A stretch of DNA of 64,000 nt from Rhodobacteraceae bacterium IMCC1335 (GCA_039640495.1 CP046864.1:2901001-2965000), one strand, 5' to 3'. Positions 50,926-60,203 are shown, counted from the first letter of the stretch. Translations and numbers: made by a program. Notes: a model not told the origin generated them from the sequence alone.

Positions 50926-52074
50926 TTACTTATCTTTACCATTCGTGTCCTGCTTATTAATTCTAATGACCGTCCCAAGTTTGGAGAGTTTTTCAGTTAT
51001 ATGGTCAAGGCTGGGCTTTACGTTTCTTTTCTTGGACCGGAGACTTTTTGAACGCATTTTTTTGAGAGGTCCTTTTGTTTTCTTTGCTGGTTTAATCGGG
51101 GAGCCTTTTCGCTGTCTTTCCATTGGTGCATTAAGAATTTTTATCAAAAAGAAGGCTAAACGCGGTGTCCAATGTTCCCCGCAGGCAGTTTTATGACCAA
51201 TTTCATTTAAGTAGTGTGATACATTTCTAGGTCCCACAATTCTTCTATGTGAAAAGGATTTTAAAATTGGAGCATACTTTCCTACCATCGCCTTTCTCGA
51301 CATGGCCTTGCTATTAAAATGGCGATTTTCCGATGGTTCCATTTCAGCCAAGCTGTTCGGTAATTCTTTTCTGTCTGCGTCTGAATTAGGTAAGTCAATT
51401 TCTCCAAATACTTGACCTTCCACGGCCAAAATGCTGTCCAAAGTGTCCCTGCGAACAAATGAATATAGGTGACCCTTATTGCTGACCACATCTCCCTCAT
51501 TGATGATGTCCTCATTGCAGTAGATTGAGAACTTAGTCTTTGCAGTAATTGAAGCCGACAAGGTCTCAACTAATACTGAAACTTTAGAACGTTCCCTTGT
51601 TACACTTAGTGCAACACACAACTTCCACTTAGATGTCCTGTTACTGAAAATTCTGCTTGCGACATTACTACCAGCGATTTTGGCAGCAAGGGCAATATCC
51701 TGAATTTGATTTCTTGAGCGTCGCTCCAGTGCATGAGGTTCTTGGAGTAATTTATGTGTACGATGTCCTGAGTTATCGGTGCAACCATGCTTTTCCCATG
51801 GCGGTCCTAGTTCATTAAAATAGACGCGGCTACCATGTGTGTTTGAATAAAAGAAAACTGCTTGACCACAGACTGGGCACTTGGCGTTGGGATTAATGAA
51901 GCAAGATGAGTAACTTGAAACGTTCAGCTTTCGAAGGGTTTCTCGCGCATCAATTATTGTTTTGTAATTGTAATCTAATTGGCTAGCTTTTGGTTTAGTT
52001 CGAGGGCCGTAGTTTCCTCCTCCACCTACGCACCAGCCACACTGGCAATCAGGCCTGTGATTATATCCAGTCAT
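50926..52074 (-). CDS. Zinc-ribbon protein of unknown function
   Basis: A 382-residue protein. N-terminal H-R-P-D-C-Q-C-G-W-C-V-G-G-G (three cysteines, residues 7-20), then C-P-V-C-G-Q-A-V-F-F-Y-S-N-T-H-G-S-R-V-Y-F with a following G-P-P-W-E-K-H-G-C-T-D, a likely zinc-binding fold. The middle is mixed alpha/beta, and the C-terminal 70 residues are strongly basic (K-K-T-K-G-P-L-K-K-M-R-S-K-S-L-R-S-K-K-R), suggesting nucleic-acid binding. I recall the zinc module from uncharacterised proteins but can assign no function. It is divergent from the type I restriction-modification operon across 500 bases. Confidence 0.75.
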   Translation of the reverse strand: MTGYNHRPDCQCGWCVGGGGNYGPRTKPKASQLDYNYKTIIDARETLRKLNVSSYSSCFINPNAKCPVCGQAVFFYSNTHGSRVYFNELGPPWEKHGCTDNSGHRTHKLLQEPHALERRSRNQIQDIALAAKIAGSNVASRIFSNRTSKWKLCVALSVTRERSKVSVLVETLSASITAKTKFSIYCNEDIINEGDVVSNKGHLYSFVRRDTLDSILAVEGQVFGEIDLPNSDADRKELPNSLAEMEPSENRHFNSKAMSRKAMVGKYAPILKSFSHRRIVGPRNVSHYLNEIGHKTACGEHWTPRLAFFLIKILNAPMERQRKGSPIKPAKKTKGPLKKMRSKSLRSKKRNVKPSLDHITEKLSKLGTVIRINKQDTNGKDK

Positions 52075-52462
52075 GAAACTATTACTGTGATTAACATCGG
52101 AAATATATCCCTTTATGCACGGGTGTTTCTTTAGACCAAAATTACTTTCAGGTGTTTGAATTCGATGGCGTTAATCCAATTAAACCTTCAAGTAACCTTT
52201 GTTATTTTTGAAAATGCAATCTGGTTGGCGAATTTAATTCCTAAACAGAATGGTTTGCTTTGGGGTAAGAGCGACAGCAAAAGCAGATTAACTTGCTTAG
52301 GACAAAATGTCTAACTTAGACGCCTTTATGAACAATTTAGCAAACTATACGCCGACGGCAAAAAGTAAGAAAAGGTACTAATCGCTTCTCAGTCAATTAA
52401 AGGATGGATAATTACCTGAAAGTTTGCTGCAAGGTGACCACGATTGCATCGCTGATATTTTT

Positions 52463-52551
52463 TTATTTTCTGCCTATAAAAATTTTTTTCACATTTTTTG
52501 TTGACATCTAAGGGCAGGTCACCTATTTAATTTATTGTAGGCAGAAAATAA
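52463..52551. repeat. Perfect 14-base inverted repeats bracketing a promoter
   Basis: TTATTTTCTGCCTA at 52463-52476 and its exact reverse complement TAGGCAGAAAATAA at 52538-52551, separated by 61 bases. The spacer contains the promoter of the plus-strand operon. The structure resembles invertible promoter elements; alternatives are a paired operator for a regulator that loops DNA, or a chance AT-rich repeat. Confidence 0.7.
52501..52529 (+). promoter_or_regulatory. Sigma-70-type promoter of the restriction-modification operon
   Basis: TTGACA (52501-52506), a 17-base spacer and TATTTA (52524-52529), with long A/T tracts immediately upstream that could act as an UP element. Transcription would start near 52536, just inside the right inverted-repeat arm. 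Confidence 0.7.
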
Positions 52552-52617
52552 AGGCTTTTTCCAATAGAAGATGGACCCAAATTTGACATATTTATCGGAG
52601 CACACGCTTCGCAAAGG

Positions 52618-52923
52618 ATGCAGCAGCGGGGCATAAAGCCGTCTGTTGCAAAGATGGTTATAACTTTTGCAGACAAGGAAATTCATGTAGGTGGAAATTG
52701 TATATCTTTCACAGTCACCAAGCGCCGCGCCAGGCAACTTCGTGAAGAGGGGCTACTTGCTCCATCACAAGTTGAGCAGATTTGCAGTAAGGCCGTGCTG
52801 GTTTCCAACGACAATTTTAGCCCCAGCATGGTCACGGTGATGCACCTTGATGATGGGAAAAGGGGTAGACACTACAGGAAAAACACTAAAGGTCGCCAAA
52901 CCTCAAAGCGCCAGAAGCGCTAA
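52618..52923 (+). CDS. DUF4258-like small protein, N-terminus unclear
   Basis: A 101-residue basic protein from the ATG at 52618. The same frame is open further upstream and reads D-I-F-I-G-A-H-A-S-Q-R before M-Q-Q-R-G-I-K. H-A-x-Q-R-M-x-Q-R-G-I is the typical beginning of DUF4258/RelE-like small proteins, so the conserved histidine region lies before the first normal start. Either an unusual start codon (ATA at 52564) is used or the 5' end is damaged. The C-terminus is lysine/arginine-rich. As first gene of the restriction operon it may be a regulator or toxin-like partner; this is inference. Confidence 0.6.
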   Translation: MQQRGIKPSVAKMVITFADKEIHVGGNCISFTVTKRRARQLREEGLLAPSQVEQICSKAVLVSNDNFSPSMVTVMHLDDGKRGRHYRKNTKGRQTSKRQKR

Positions 52924-52939
52924 GGAGAAAGTAAGTAAA

Positions 52940-53488
52940 ATGCAGAAAATTGCGTTGAATGAAGTATGTGAGTTGTTCTCTGGATTTCCGCTTGGAAGCA
53001 AGGACTTTGCCGAGGCAGGCAATCTGTCAGTAATCCAGCTGCGTGATGTTGATAGAAACAGTATCAGGCTAAATGACTTGCAATCCACCGACAAGGTTCT
53101 CGCCACCAAACGAAAGCTGCTCAATTACGGTGATGTGTTGTTCAAGGCGCGTGGCCCACGGCTTGAAGCCATTAATTTGCCTTTAAAGCCAGAAAACACG
53201 ATTGCAACGAATGGCTTCATCATTTTGCGCCCGCAATCTCAAGTGCATCCAAGTTATATTGCCTGGCTGCTGAACAACATGAATTTTGGACGCATTATCC
53301 AGCAAACACACGTCATCCAATCTATTTCCCTGCGGCAGTTGGCTGAAATCGAAGTGCCAATTCCGGACCGTGAAACGCAATCAAACATCGTAGATATGCA
53401 ACGTGAAATAGAAGCTGGCAGAAAACTCGCCAACCAATATTTTGACGCCGCTAGCAAAATACTACGCGGACAAATTTTTTCGACTTAA
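52940..53488 (+). CDS. Half-size HsdS-like specificity protein
   Basis: A 182-residue protein with AAGGAG before the ATG at 52940. It contains one target-recognition domain (L-N-E-V-C-E-L-F-S-G-F-P-L-G-S-K-D, then I-Q-L-R-D-V-D, and G-D-V-L-F-K-A-R-G) and a terminal helix (I-V-D-M-Q-R-E-I-E-A-G-R-K-L-A). Normal HsdS proteins have two such halves, so this is a single-TRD form that could act as a dimer. It precedes hsdM by 14 bases, while a full HsdS follows hsdM. Two S-type genes could give alternative DNA specificities. Confidence 0.82.
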   Translation: MQKIALNEVCELFSGFPLGSKDFAEAGNLSVIQLRDVDRNSIRLNDLQSTDKVLATKRKLLNYGDVLFKARGPRLEAINLPLKPENTIATNGFIILRPQSQVHPSYIAWLLNNMNFGRIIQQTHVIQSISLRQLAEIEVPIPDRETQSNIVDMQREIEAGRKLANQYFDAASKILRGQIFST

Positions 53489-53502
53489 AGGACAAAAGAA
53501 CT

Positions 53503-55023
53503 ATGGCACAGCCAGAAAAAAACCCAACCAAACTTACTCAAAAAGAAGTCAACGATATCTTATGGCGCGCAGCCGATACATTCCGCGGCGTCATCGATGG
53601 TGGAATCTATAAGGATTACATCCTCATCATGCTCTTTCTTAAATACATCTCTGATGTCTGGCGCGACCAGCATGAAAACTTGATGCAGGAATACAATGGC
53701 AATGAAGAGCGAGTTGCCCGCGCCATGCAGCGTTTAAAATTCAAAATTCCAAATGAGTCTTCATTTGCTTCGATGCATGCAGCTCGGAAAGCAGAAAATG
53801 TTGGTGAACGCATTGATATAGCCATTGACGCAATAGAGGCCGCCAACAGGCCAAAGCTTGATGGTGTTTTCCAGAACATCAGTTTCAATTCAAATCAGCT
53901 TGGTGCCACAAAAGACAGGAACCGCCTTTTACAAACCCTGCTTGAAGATTTTAACAAGCTCGACCTAAGGCCATCACGGATTGAAGAGGACGTGGTTGGC
54001 GAAGCTTATATGTACATGATTGAACGTTTCGGCAGCGATGCTGGGAAAAAGGCGGGAGAGTTTTACACGCCTGCACCCGTTCGCAATTTAGTAGCGCGTC
54101 TCGTCGAGCCTGAGCCCGGCAACCTGATTTGCGACCCAACCTGTGGGTCTGGTTCACTGGCTTTGGATGCTGCCCGGCTGATACCGGGAGGAGACTATAG
54201 GATTTATGGCCAGGAAAAGAATGGCAGCACCCTAGCACTAGCAAAGATGAATATGTTCCTCCATGGCGAAGACAACGCAATTCTGGAATGGGGCGATACC
54301 CTGAATGACCCGAAATTGTTGGAGAATGGGAAACTAAAACGGTTTGACCGTGTTGTCGCCAATCCCCCCTTTAGCCTAGACAAGTGGGGGGCTGAAAATG
54401 CGGCCTCTGATAGCTTCTACCGTTTTACGCGGGGTGTGCCGCCAAAATCAAAGGGAGATTGGGCGTTCATTCTTCATATGCTGGCCACCACAATGCGCCA
54501 AACAGGGCGTTGCGGTGTGGTCGTGCCGCATGGCGTCCTGTTCCGAGGCGCCGCTGAAGGGCGCATTCGTGAGGCAGTACTGAAAGACAATCTGCTCGAT
54601 ACCGTAATAGGCCTTCCTGAAAAGCTATTTTCAACAGCTGCAATACCTGTCGCTGTACTGTTGTTTGATTTTAGACGGGAAGCTGGCGGTGAATTTGAAG
54701 ACCGCAAGGACATCCTGTTTATCGACGCGAGTAAGGAATTCGAGGCTGGCCGCAATCAGAACAATCTTACAGAAGCCCATATCGATAAGATTATCAGGAC
54801 GGTTGAGGCCCGCCAAGACGTAGATAAATTCGCCCACCTGGCCATGCTGGATGAAGTTGTTGAAAATGGGTTCAACCTGAACATCCCACGCTATGTCGAC
54901 ACATTCGAAGAAGAAGAGCAAATCGACCTAGCCGCTGTCCAGGCCGAAATTGAACGGCTTGATGAAGAGCTCACTCAGACCCGCGCCCGTCTTCGTCAGC
55001 ACTTTAAGGAGTTGGGGGTTTGA
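53503..55023 (+). CDS. hsdM: Type I restriction-modification methyltransferase HsdM
   Basis: A 506-residue N6-adenine methyltransferase. The N-terminal HsdM domain (L-W-R-A-A-D-T-F-R-G, D-Y-I-L-I-M-L-F-L-K-Y-I-S) is followed by the SAM motif I region D-P-T-C-G-S-G-S (211-218) and the catalytic N-P-P-F (287-290). A coiled C-terminus (I-E-R-L-D-E-E-L-T-Q-T) contacts HsdS. Together with HsdS it forms the modification methylase. Overlaps the next gene by four bases. Confidence 0.96.
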   Translation: MAQPEKNPTKLTQKEVNDILWRAADTFRGVIDGGIYKDYILIMLFLKYISDVWRDQHENLMQEYNGNEERVARAMQRLKFKIPNESSFASMHAARKAENVGERIDIAIDAIEAANRPKLDGVFQNISFNSNQLGATKDRNRLLQTLLEDFNKLDLRPSRIEEDVVGEAYMYMIERFGSDAGKKAGEFYTPAPVRNLVARLVEPEPGNLICDPTCGSGSLALDAARLIPGGDYRIYGQEKNGSTLALAKMNMFLHGEDNAILEWGDTLNDPKLLENGKLKRFDRVVANPPFSLDKWGAENAASDSFYRFTRGVPPKSKGDWAFILHMLATTMRQTGRCGVVVPHGVLFRGAAEGRIREAVLKDNLLDTVIGLPEKLFSTAAIPVAVLLFDFRREAGGEFEDRKDILFIDASKEFEAGRNQNNLTEAHIDKIIRTVEARQDVDKFAHLAMLDEVVENGFNLNIPRYVDTFEEEEQIDLAAVQAEIERLDEELTQTRARLRQHFKELGV

Positions 55024-56210
55024 ACAGAAACATGATTAAATTGGGTATGATGGGAAATTTCATCCGTGGGAGCGGTATAGCAAAGTCAGAGATTGTTCTC
55101 GAGGATGGTTTACCATGCATTCGCTATGCTGAAGTTTATACCCAGTATGGGGAAGTAATTCGAAATCCAGTATCGATGGTATCAAAAGAAGGTGCAAAAT
55201 CAGCACTCAGGTTGGAAAAAGGTGATATCATCTTCCCTACATCTGGAGAAACCGCCAAAGAAATTGGCAAAGCAGCAGCATTTGTTGGTGAGCAAGAAGC
55301 CTACGTGGGCGGCGATGCTATCGTACTACGAGGACATGGTCAAAACGCAATCTTTTTAGCGCACGCTCTAAATAGTTGGGAATCTAATCGCCAAAAATAT
55401 CGGCTGGCAACAGGAAATTCAGTTGTCCATATTTACTCTAAGGAATTAGCGCAGATTGCTCTCTGGCTACCTACCAACTCTGAGCAGGAAAAGATAGTTG
55501 AAATTCTCTCTGATTGTGATTCTGGAATTAGCACGATTTCGCAAGAAATTATGTCCAAGGAGCGAAGCTACAAAGGTGTATGCCAACGGGCGATTGAATC
55601 AGCCGATGAAACCCGACCACTGACGGAAGTAGCCACTGTTCGGTTCAGTAATGTCGACAAGAAAACATATGCTGGCCAACAACCTACGATGCTCTGTAAC
55701 TACACCGATGTGTTTTACAATGACTTCATTACTTCAGATTTGGACTTTATGAAGTCGACGGCATCAAAGGCTGAGATTGCAAGATTTGCACTCCAGTCTG
55801 GTGATGTGTTGTTTACAAAGGACTCGGAAACTCCTGAGGAAATCGCAATTTCAGCGGTGGTTTCTGAAAATATCAGCAGTTTAGTTTGTGGTTATCATCT
55901 CGGGATAGCAAGGCCAAAAGAGATTGATGGTATCTACCTTGGTGTCGCGTTTAAAAGCACATCGGTCAGGAACCAGTTTTCTAGACTTTGTAACGGAGTA
56001 ACTAGGTTCGGATTAAATCTAGACTCAATACATCTTGTAAAAATCCCAATCTTGTCACGGGAAAAGCAAACGTTAGTGGCCAAAATCTCAAGGGAACACG
56101 CTCTAGAGATAGACGCTTTAAGTTTGCAACTCGCACTCATAAAAAAGCTGAAACGTGGACTTATGCAGCAATTGTTGACCGGCAGGTTAAGGGTGGGAGG
56201 AACATCATGA
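55020..56210 (+). CDS. hsdS: Type I restriction-modification specificity subunit HsdS
   Basis: A 396-residue subunit with two target-recognition domains. The first runs from about residue 20 to 150 (I-R-Y-A-E-V-Y-T-Q-Y and G-D-I-I-F-P-T-S-G), with a central helix near 160-190. The second runs from about 200 (L-T-E-V-A-T-V-R-F) with G-D-V-L-F-T-K-D-S-E, then the final helix L-K-R-G-L-M-Q-Q-L-L-T-G. It determines the bipartite DNA target. The TTG start at 55020 has AAGGAG correctly placed and overlaps hsdM; an ATG at 55032 is the alternative. Overlaps hsdR by four bases. Confidence 0.92.
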   Translation: MNRNMIKLGMMGNFIRGSGIAKSEIVLEDGLPCIRYAEVYTQYGEVIRNPVSMVSKEGAKSALRLEKGDIIFPTSGETAKEIGKAAAFVGEQEAYVGGDAIVLRGHGQNAIFLAHALNSWESNRQKYRLATGNSVVHIYSKELAQIALWLPTNSEQEKIVEILSDCDSGISTISQEIMSKERSYKGVCQRAIESADETRPLTEVATVRFSNVDKKTYAGQQPTMLCNYTDVFYNDFITSDLDFMKSTASKAEIARFALQSGDVLFTKDSETPEEIAISAVVSENISSLVCGYHLGIARPKEIDGIYLGVAFKSTSVRNQFSRLCNGVTRFGLNLDSIHLVKIPILSREKQTLVAKISREHALEIDALSLQLALIKKLKRGLMQQLLTGRLRVGGTS

Positions 56211-59200
56211 ATACACCACCATTCCGAACAGATGAAATAGCCACAAGCCAACTACCCGCAATGATTCTACTGGCCAAGATAGGCTGGCAGCCCTTGACCA
56301 CAGCTGACGCCAATAATGCGCGCCGTAATCGCTTCGGCGCTGTCATTCTTGAAGATATCACGCGTGATTTTCTGCAACGTCAAAAGCTGAGCTGGGGCGG
56401 CAGTACCTTTTCCATTAGCGACACCAACATCGACGACATGTTACGCAGGCTCAAGGCGCTTCCCCCCGCCACCTATGGGAAACAGGCTGAAGAAAAATGG
56501 GACTTACTATGCCTACCTCAGAGCATAGAGCAGAAAGTCGATGGAGTGAATCGGAGCATAAATGCAAAATTCATTGACTTTGAAAACCCTGAGAACAACA
56601 GCTATCATATGGTACCGGAGTTTGCGGTGGAGCAAAGTAAAAGTACCGATACAAGACGCCCGGATATCGTTCTGTTTGTGAACGGAATACCAATGGCAGT
56701 AATCGAGAACAAAAAAGCAGCGACTGAGGTGACTGAAGGCATCAGTCAGACAATTCGTAATCAAAAGCCTGACTATATCCCCCACCTCTTTATTTATGCG
56801 CAGGTCCTCCTCAGTCTGAACAAGAATGAGAACCGCTATGGCACAACCGGTACACCCGCAAAACTTTGGAATACCTGGCGAGAGAATGAAATCAGTGAGC
56901 GTACTCTTCGTGCGCTGATAGATACGCCGCTTAGCGCCGAGGTCCGTGCCTCCATTTTTAGTGATGAGTTTGCCACTTCTGAGAGATTCATGGAGCATGC
57001 TGAGGAGGGGCGATTGATTACAAACCAGGACTGGGCATTGGTTGGACTGTGTCGACCAGACAGGCTGTTGAAACTTACCCGTGAATTCATCCTGTTTGAT
57101 GGGCCAAACAAGGTTATCGCCCGCTTTCAGCAATTTGACGCGGTTCGCAAGACCTTGGCCAGAGTCAACTCCAAAGAAGACAAACGTGGCGGGGTAATTT
57201 GGCATACACAGGGGTCTGGAAAATCGCTTACAATGGTGATGCTTGCGCGGGCTTTGCTTGCGAGCCCAGCCATTCCAGATGCACGTATTGTGCTGGTAAC
57301 GGACCGTATCGACTTGGATAAGCAAATCAAGGGCACTTTCAAAAACACTGGTATGGAGCCGAAGCGCGCGACAACTGGCCGAGGCCTAGCTGAACTTATC
57401 AGGAACAGTGGCGCTTCTGTCATTACGACTATTATCAATAAATTTGAGGCTGTAGGTCGCGAACGTGTTCGAGATGAATCAGCAGATGTTTGGGCGCTCG
57501 TTGATGAAGGTCATCGCAGCCAGTATGGCCGTTACAACGCACAAATGCGCCGAGTATTTCCAAACGCCAATTTCATCGCATTCACCGGCACCCCCTTAGC
57601 CAAAGATGACCGCAATACAATGGCTGAGTTCGGCCCTCTTATTGATACCTATACAATGCGTGATGCCGTAGAAGACGGGGCCGTTGTGCCACTCATTTAT
57701 GAAGGGCGCCTTGTGAAGCCTGAGATGAATGCATCACAGCTTGATACATGGTTCGACCGTCTAACAGTTGGCAAAACTGAAGCACAGAAAGCTGATTTCA
57801 AGAAAAAGTATGCGCGTGCCAATGTGCTTAGTGGCCTTGATAAAATCATCGCCTGCCGTGCTTTTGATATCTCCGGACATTACCGAGCGAATTATCAAGG
57901 CACTGGTTTGAAAGCTCAGCTTGTTGTCCCGAGCAAAGCCGCCGCCGTTAAATACAAGAAGGAGCTGGACTTTATTGGCGAGGTAACGAGCGAAATTCTA
58001 ATTTCCGCACCAGATACACGTGAAGGCCACGAGACAGTGGAAGAAAAGAAACCCGCGAGTGAGGTTGTAGCCTTCTGGGATGGAATGATGACCAAATGGG
58101 GTGATGATGAAAAATACAATGAAGGCCTTATCAGTCAATTCAAATATAGCGATGAACCGGAAATCATTATTGTTGTAAGCAAGCTTCTTACAGGATTTGA
58201 TGCGCCGCGAAATGCTGTACTCTATCTTACGAAAAAGTTTGATGAACCCGCCAACCTACTTCAAGCCATCGCTAGGGTGAACCGCGTTCTAGACACTGAT
58301 GATGAGGGGTACACTACAGAAAAGGAAGCGGGTTATATAGTCGATTACGAGGGTGTTCTCGATAAGCTTGATAGGGCACTCAGCACCTATGATGCTCTGG
58401 CTGGATATGAAGAGTCAGACCTGGAAGGCGCTATACGTAGTATCGGTGATGTTCTGGAGGAACTCCCACAGAGACACAGCCAACTGCTTGATGTGTTTGC
58501 TCCTCTGAGTGGCAGTGCAAATGAAGAGGCGTATGAAGTTTTCCTCGCCGACGAAGAGGTCCGGGATGAGTTTTACGTTTGCCTTACCGCCTTTTCAAAA
58601 GTGCTTGCGACCGCGCTGGGTTCAGCAACATTTTATGACTATACCCCTGAAAAAACCATCAATCGCTACAAGCGTGACCTTAGGCGCTTCACCAATCTTC
58701 GTACCGCAGTGAAGCGCAGATATGCCGAAGAAATCGACTTTCGTGATTACGAAAAGCGTATTGAGAAAGTGTTGAACGAGCATATTGGCGCGACTGAGAT
58801 TGAGCAGGTGGTTCCACCTATAAACATATTCAATATGGAAACCGTTGAAACTACTCTATCTGAGCTGTCCACTGATAGGGCAAAGGCTGACTTTATATCG
58901 AGCTCTATGAAGCGCACTATTTCTGAGCGCATGGACGAAAATCCAGCCCTCTACCAAAGACTTTCAGAAATGTTGGATAAAATTATTATGGATTTTATCG
59001 AAGGCCGATATGCGGAAGCCGAGTACTTTAAACGTGTCCGAGACGCACATGAAGATATGCTAAGCGAAGGTGCGTCAGTCGTTCCGGATGACCTGAATGA
59101 TGACCCCCACGCAGCTGCGTTCCACGGATATCTTTTGACAAGTCCATTAGTTGCGCTGGAGGCATCTTCAGAATTGCTCATTGAATTTGCAAAAGACATA

Positions 59201-59395
59201 AGTCTCGCCTTCAAAGAGAACCATGTCGTTGATTTGTTCCAGCGACCTGACAATCTCAACCTAATACGCGGTGAGATTGATGATTTTATGTACGATATAC
59301 TAATAGGTGAGAACGGCCTTGAGCTGACAACAGCACAAATGGATGAGATTCAGGATAACATCATGACAATTGCACAGCGCCGGATGGTCGCTTGA
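56207..59395 (+). CDS. hsdR: Type I restriction endonuclease subunit HsdR
   Basis: A 1062-residue motor and nuclease subunit. The N-terminal PD-(D/E)XK nuclease is visible as R-P-D-I-V-L-F-V-N-G-I-P then V-I-E-N-K-K (near 147-167). The helicase part has Walker A T-Q-G-S-G-K-S (near 335), Walker B V-D-E-G-H-R (near 431), motif III F-T-G-T-P-L and motif V/VI L-L-T-G-F-D-A-P-R and Q-A-I-A-R-V-N-R. It translocates and cuts unmodified DNA. Complete and without frame errors, so the system is probably active. Confidence 0.96.
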   Translation: MNTPPFRTDEIATSQLPAMILLAKIGWQPLTTADANNARRNRFGAVILEDITRDFLQRQKLSWGGSTFSISDTNIDDMLRRLKALPPATYGKQAEEKWDLLCLPQSIEQKVDGVNRSINAKFIDFENPENNSYHMVPEFAVEQSKSTDTRRPDIVLFVNGIPMAVIENKKAATEVTEGISQTIRNQKPDYIPHLFIYAQVLLSLNKNENRYGTTGTPAKLWNTWRENEISERTLRALIDTPLSAEVRASIFSDEFATSERFMEHAEEGRLITNQDWALVGLCRPDRLLKLTREFILFDGPNKVIARFQQFDAVRKTLARVNSKEDKRGGVIWHTQGSGKSLTMVMLARALLASPAIPDARIVLVTDRIDLDKQIKGTFKNTGMEPKRATTGRGLAELIRNSGASVITTIINKFEAVGRERVRDESADVWALVDEGHRSQYGRYNAQMRRVFPNANFIAFTGTPLAKDDRNTMAEFGPLIDTYTMRDAVEDGAVVPLIYEGRLVKPEMNASQLDTWFDRLTVGKTEAQKADFKKKYARANVLSGLDKIIACRAFDISGHYRANYQGTGLKAQLVVPSKAAAVKYKKELDFIGEVTSEILISAPDTREGHETVEEKKPASEVVAFWDGMMTKWGDDEKYNEGLISQFKYSDEPEIIIVVSKLLTGFDAPRNAVLYLTKKFDEPANLLQAIARVNRVLDTDDEGYTTEKEAGYIVDYEGVLDKLDRALSTYDALAGYEESDLEGAIRSIGDVLEELPQRHSQLLDVFAPLSGSANEEAYEVFLADEEVRDEFYVCLTAFSKVLATALGSATFYDYTPEKTINRYKRDLRRFTNLRTAVKRRYAEEIDFRDYEKRIEKVLNEHIGATEIEQVVPPINIFNMETVETTLSELSTDRAKADFISSSMKRTISERMDENPALYQRLSEMLDKIIMDFIEGRYAEAEYFKRVRDAHEDMLSEGASVVPDDLNDDPHAAAFHGYLLTSPLVALEASSELLIEFAKDISLAFKENHVVDLFQRPDNLNLIRGEIDDFMYDILIGENGLELTTAQMDEIQDNIMTIAQRRMVA

Positions 59396-60093
59396 TGAGT
59401 ACTGTTAAAGTCGAATATGGGACTTTCAGTTTTGATGTGTCTGTTCAATTTTCAGAACGCAAGACGCTAGCTATTTCCGTTTTGCCAGATTGTTCCGTTG
59501 TCGCCGTTGCACCCACTCAGACCTCACTGGAAACTGTCCGTCAGCGTGTAAAGAAACGAGCAAGATGGGTAAAGAAGCAACTGGTATACTTCAACCAATT
59601 TAAGCCTCGTACTCCACCACGCCAATTTGTAAGTGGTGAAACACATCTTTTTCTTGGTCGTCAGTATCGGCTTAAGATTCAAGTTGGCGCGCCTCAGCAG
59701 GTAAAGCTCAAGGGACGTTACTTCTGGGCTACTTGTACCGAAGGGCTACCAAGCCAAGCGGAGCGCGTGATGTCGTCTTGGTACAAGGAGCGAGCGCATA
59801 TCATCTTTGAAAAACGACTAGACCTGTGCTTGAAAAATTTTCCACAGATTAGGCGACCCAAACTCATTATTAAGTCTTTCAAAAAACGCTGGGGCGGTAT
59901 GTCAAAAGACGGTAAGCTTACATTAAATACAGACCTTGTGCGGGCTCCTCTGGAATGTATTGACTACGTCATTGTCCATGAACTTTGTCATGTTAAGTTT
60001 CCCCATCATGGAACCGAATTCTGGAGCTTATTGAGTCAAAAGTTGCCAGATTGGAGAAAACATAAAAACCGCTTGGAAGTAGCATTAGTTTGA
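59395..60093 (+). CDS. YgjP/SprT-like metallopeptidase (M48/DUF45)
   Basis: A 232-residue protein with the DUF45 pattern: an N-terminal beta domain, Y-F-N-Q-F, R-W-G-G-M-S in the form K-K-R-W-G-G-M-S-K-D-G, and the zinc site V-H-E-L-C-H-V-K-F-P-H-H-G-T-E-F-W (H-E-x-x-H). Proteins of this family are often the last gene of type I restriction operons; their function there is unknown. The ATG at 59395 overlaps the hsdR stop (TGATG), so it is translated with the operon. Confidence 0.9.
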   Translation: MSTVKVEYGTFSFDVSVQFSERKTLAISVLPDCSVVAVAPTQTSLETVRQRVKKRARWVKKQLVYFNQFKPRTPPRQFVSGETHLFLGRQYRLKIQVGAPQQVKLKGRYFWATCTEGLPSQAERVMSSWYKERAHIIFEKRLDLCLKNFPQIRRPKLIIKSFKKRWGGMSKDGKLTLNTDLVRAPLECIDYVIVHELCHVKFPHHGTEFWSLLSQKLPDWRKHKNRLEVALV

Positions 60094-60175
60094 CTTGCGT
60101 TGGTGTATATATTTGCAAATGCCTGCCATACTGCACCTTCCCAAACCCTCTTTGCAAAAAAATAGAAAAGCATGC

Positions 60176-60203
60176 CCAGCCCCCCGCTCTGGGAGGCTGG
60201 CTT
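60176..60203 (+). terminator. Hairpin after the restriction operon
   Basis: CCAGCC-CCC, a short loop, GGG-A-GGCTGG followed by CTTGATT. A plausible terminator for the plus-strand operon, though the T-run is poor. A second small hairpin (GTTGGG / CCCAAC) follows at about 60213-60230. Confidence 0.5.

Larger units (their letters stand above)
52075..52617. other. Divergent intergenic region upstream of the restriction operon
   Basis: About 540 AT-rich bases. It holds the inverted repeats at 52463-52476 and 52538-52551 and the promoter between them. The open frame of the DUF4258-like gene extends back to 52552 without a normal start codon. Nothing else is recognisable. Confidence 0.5.
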
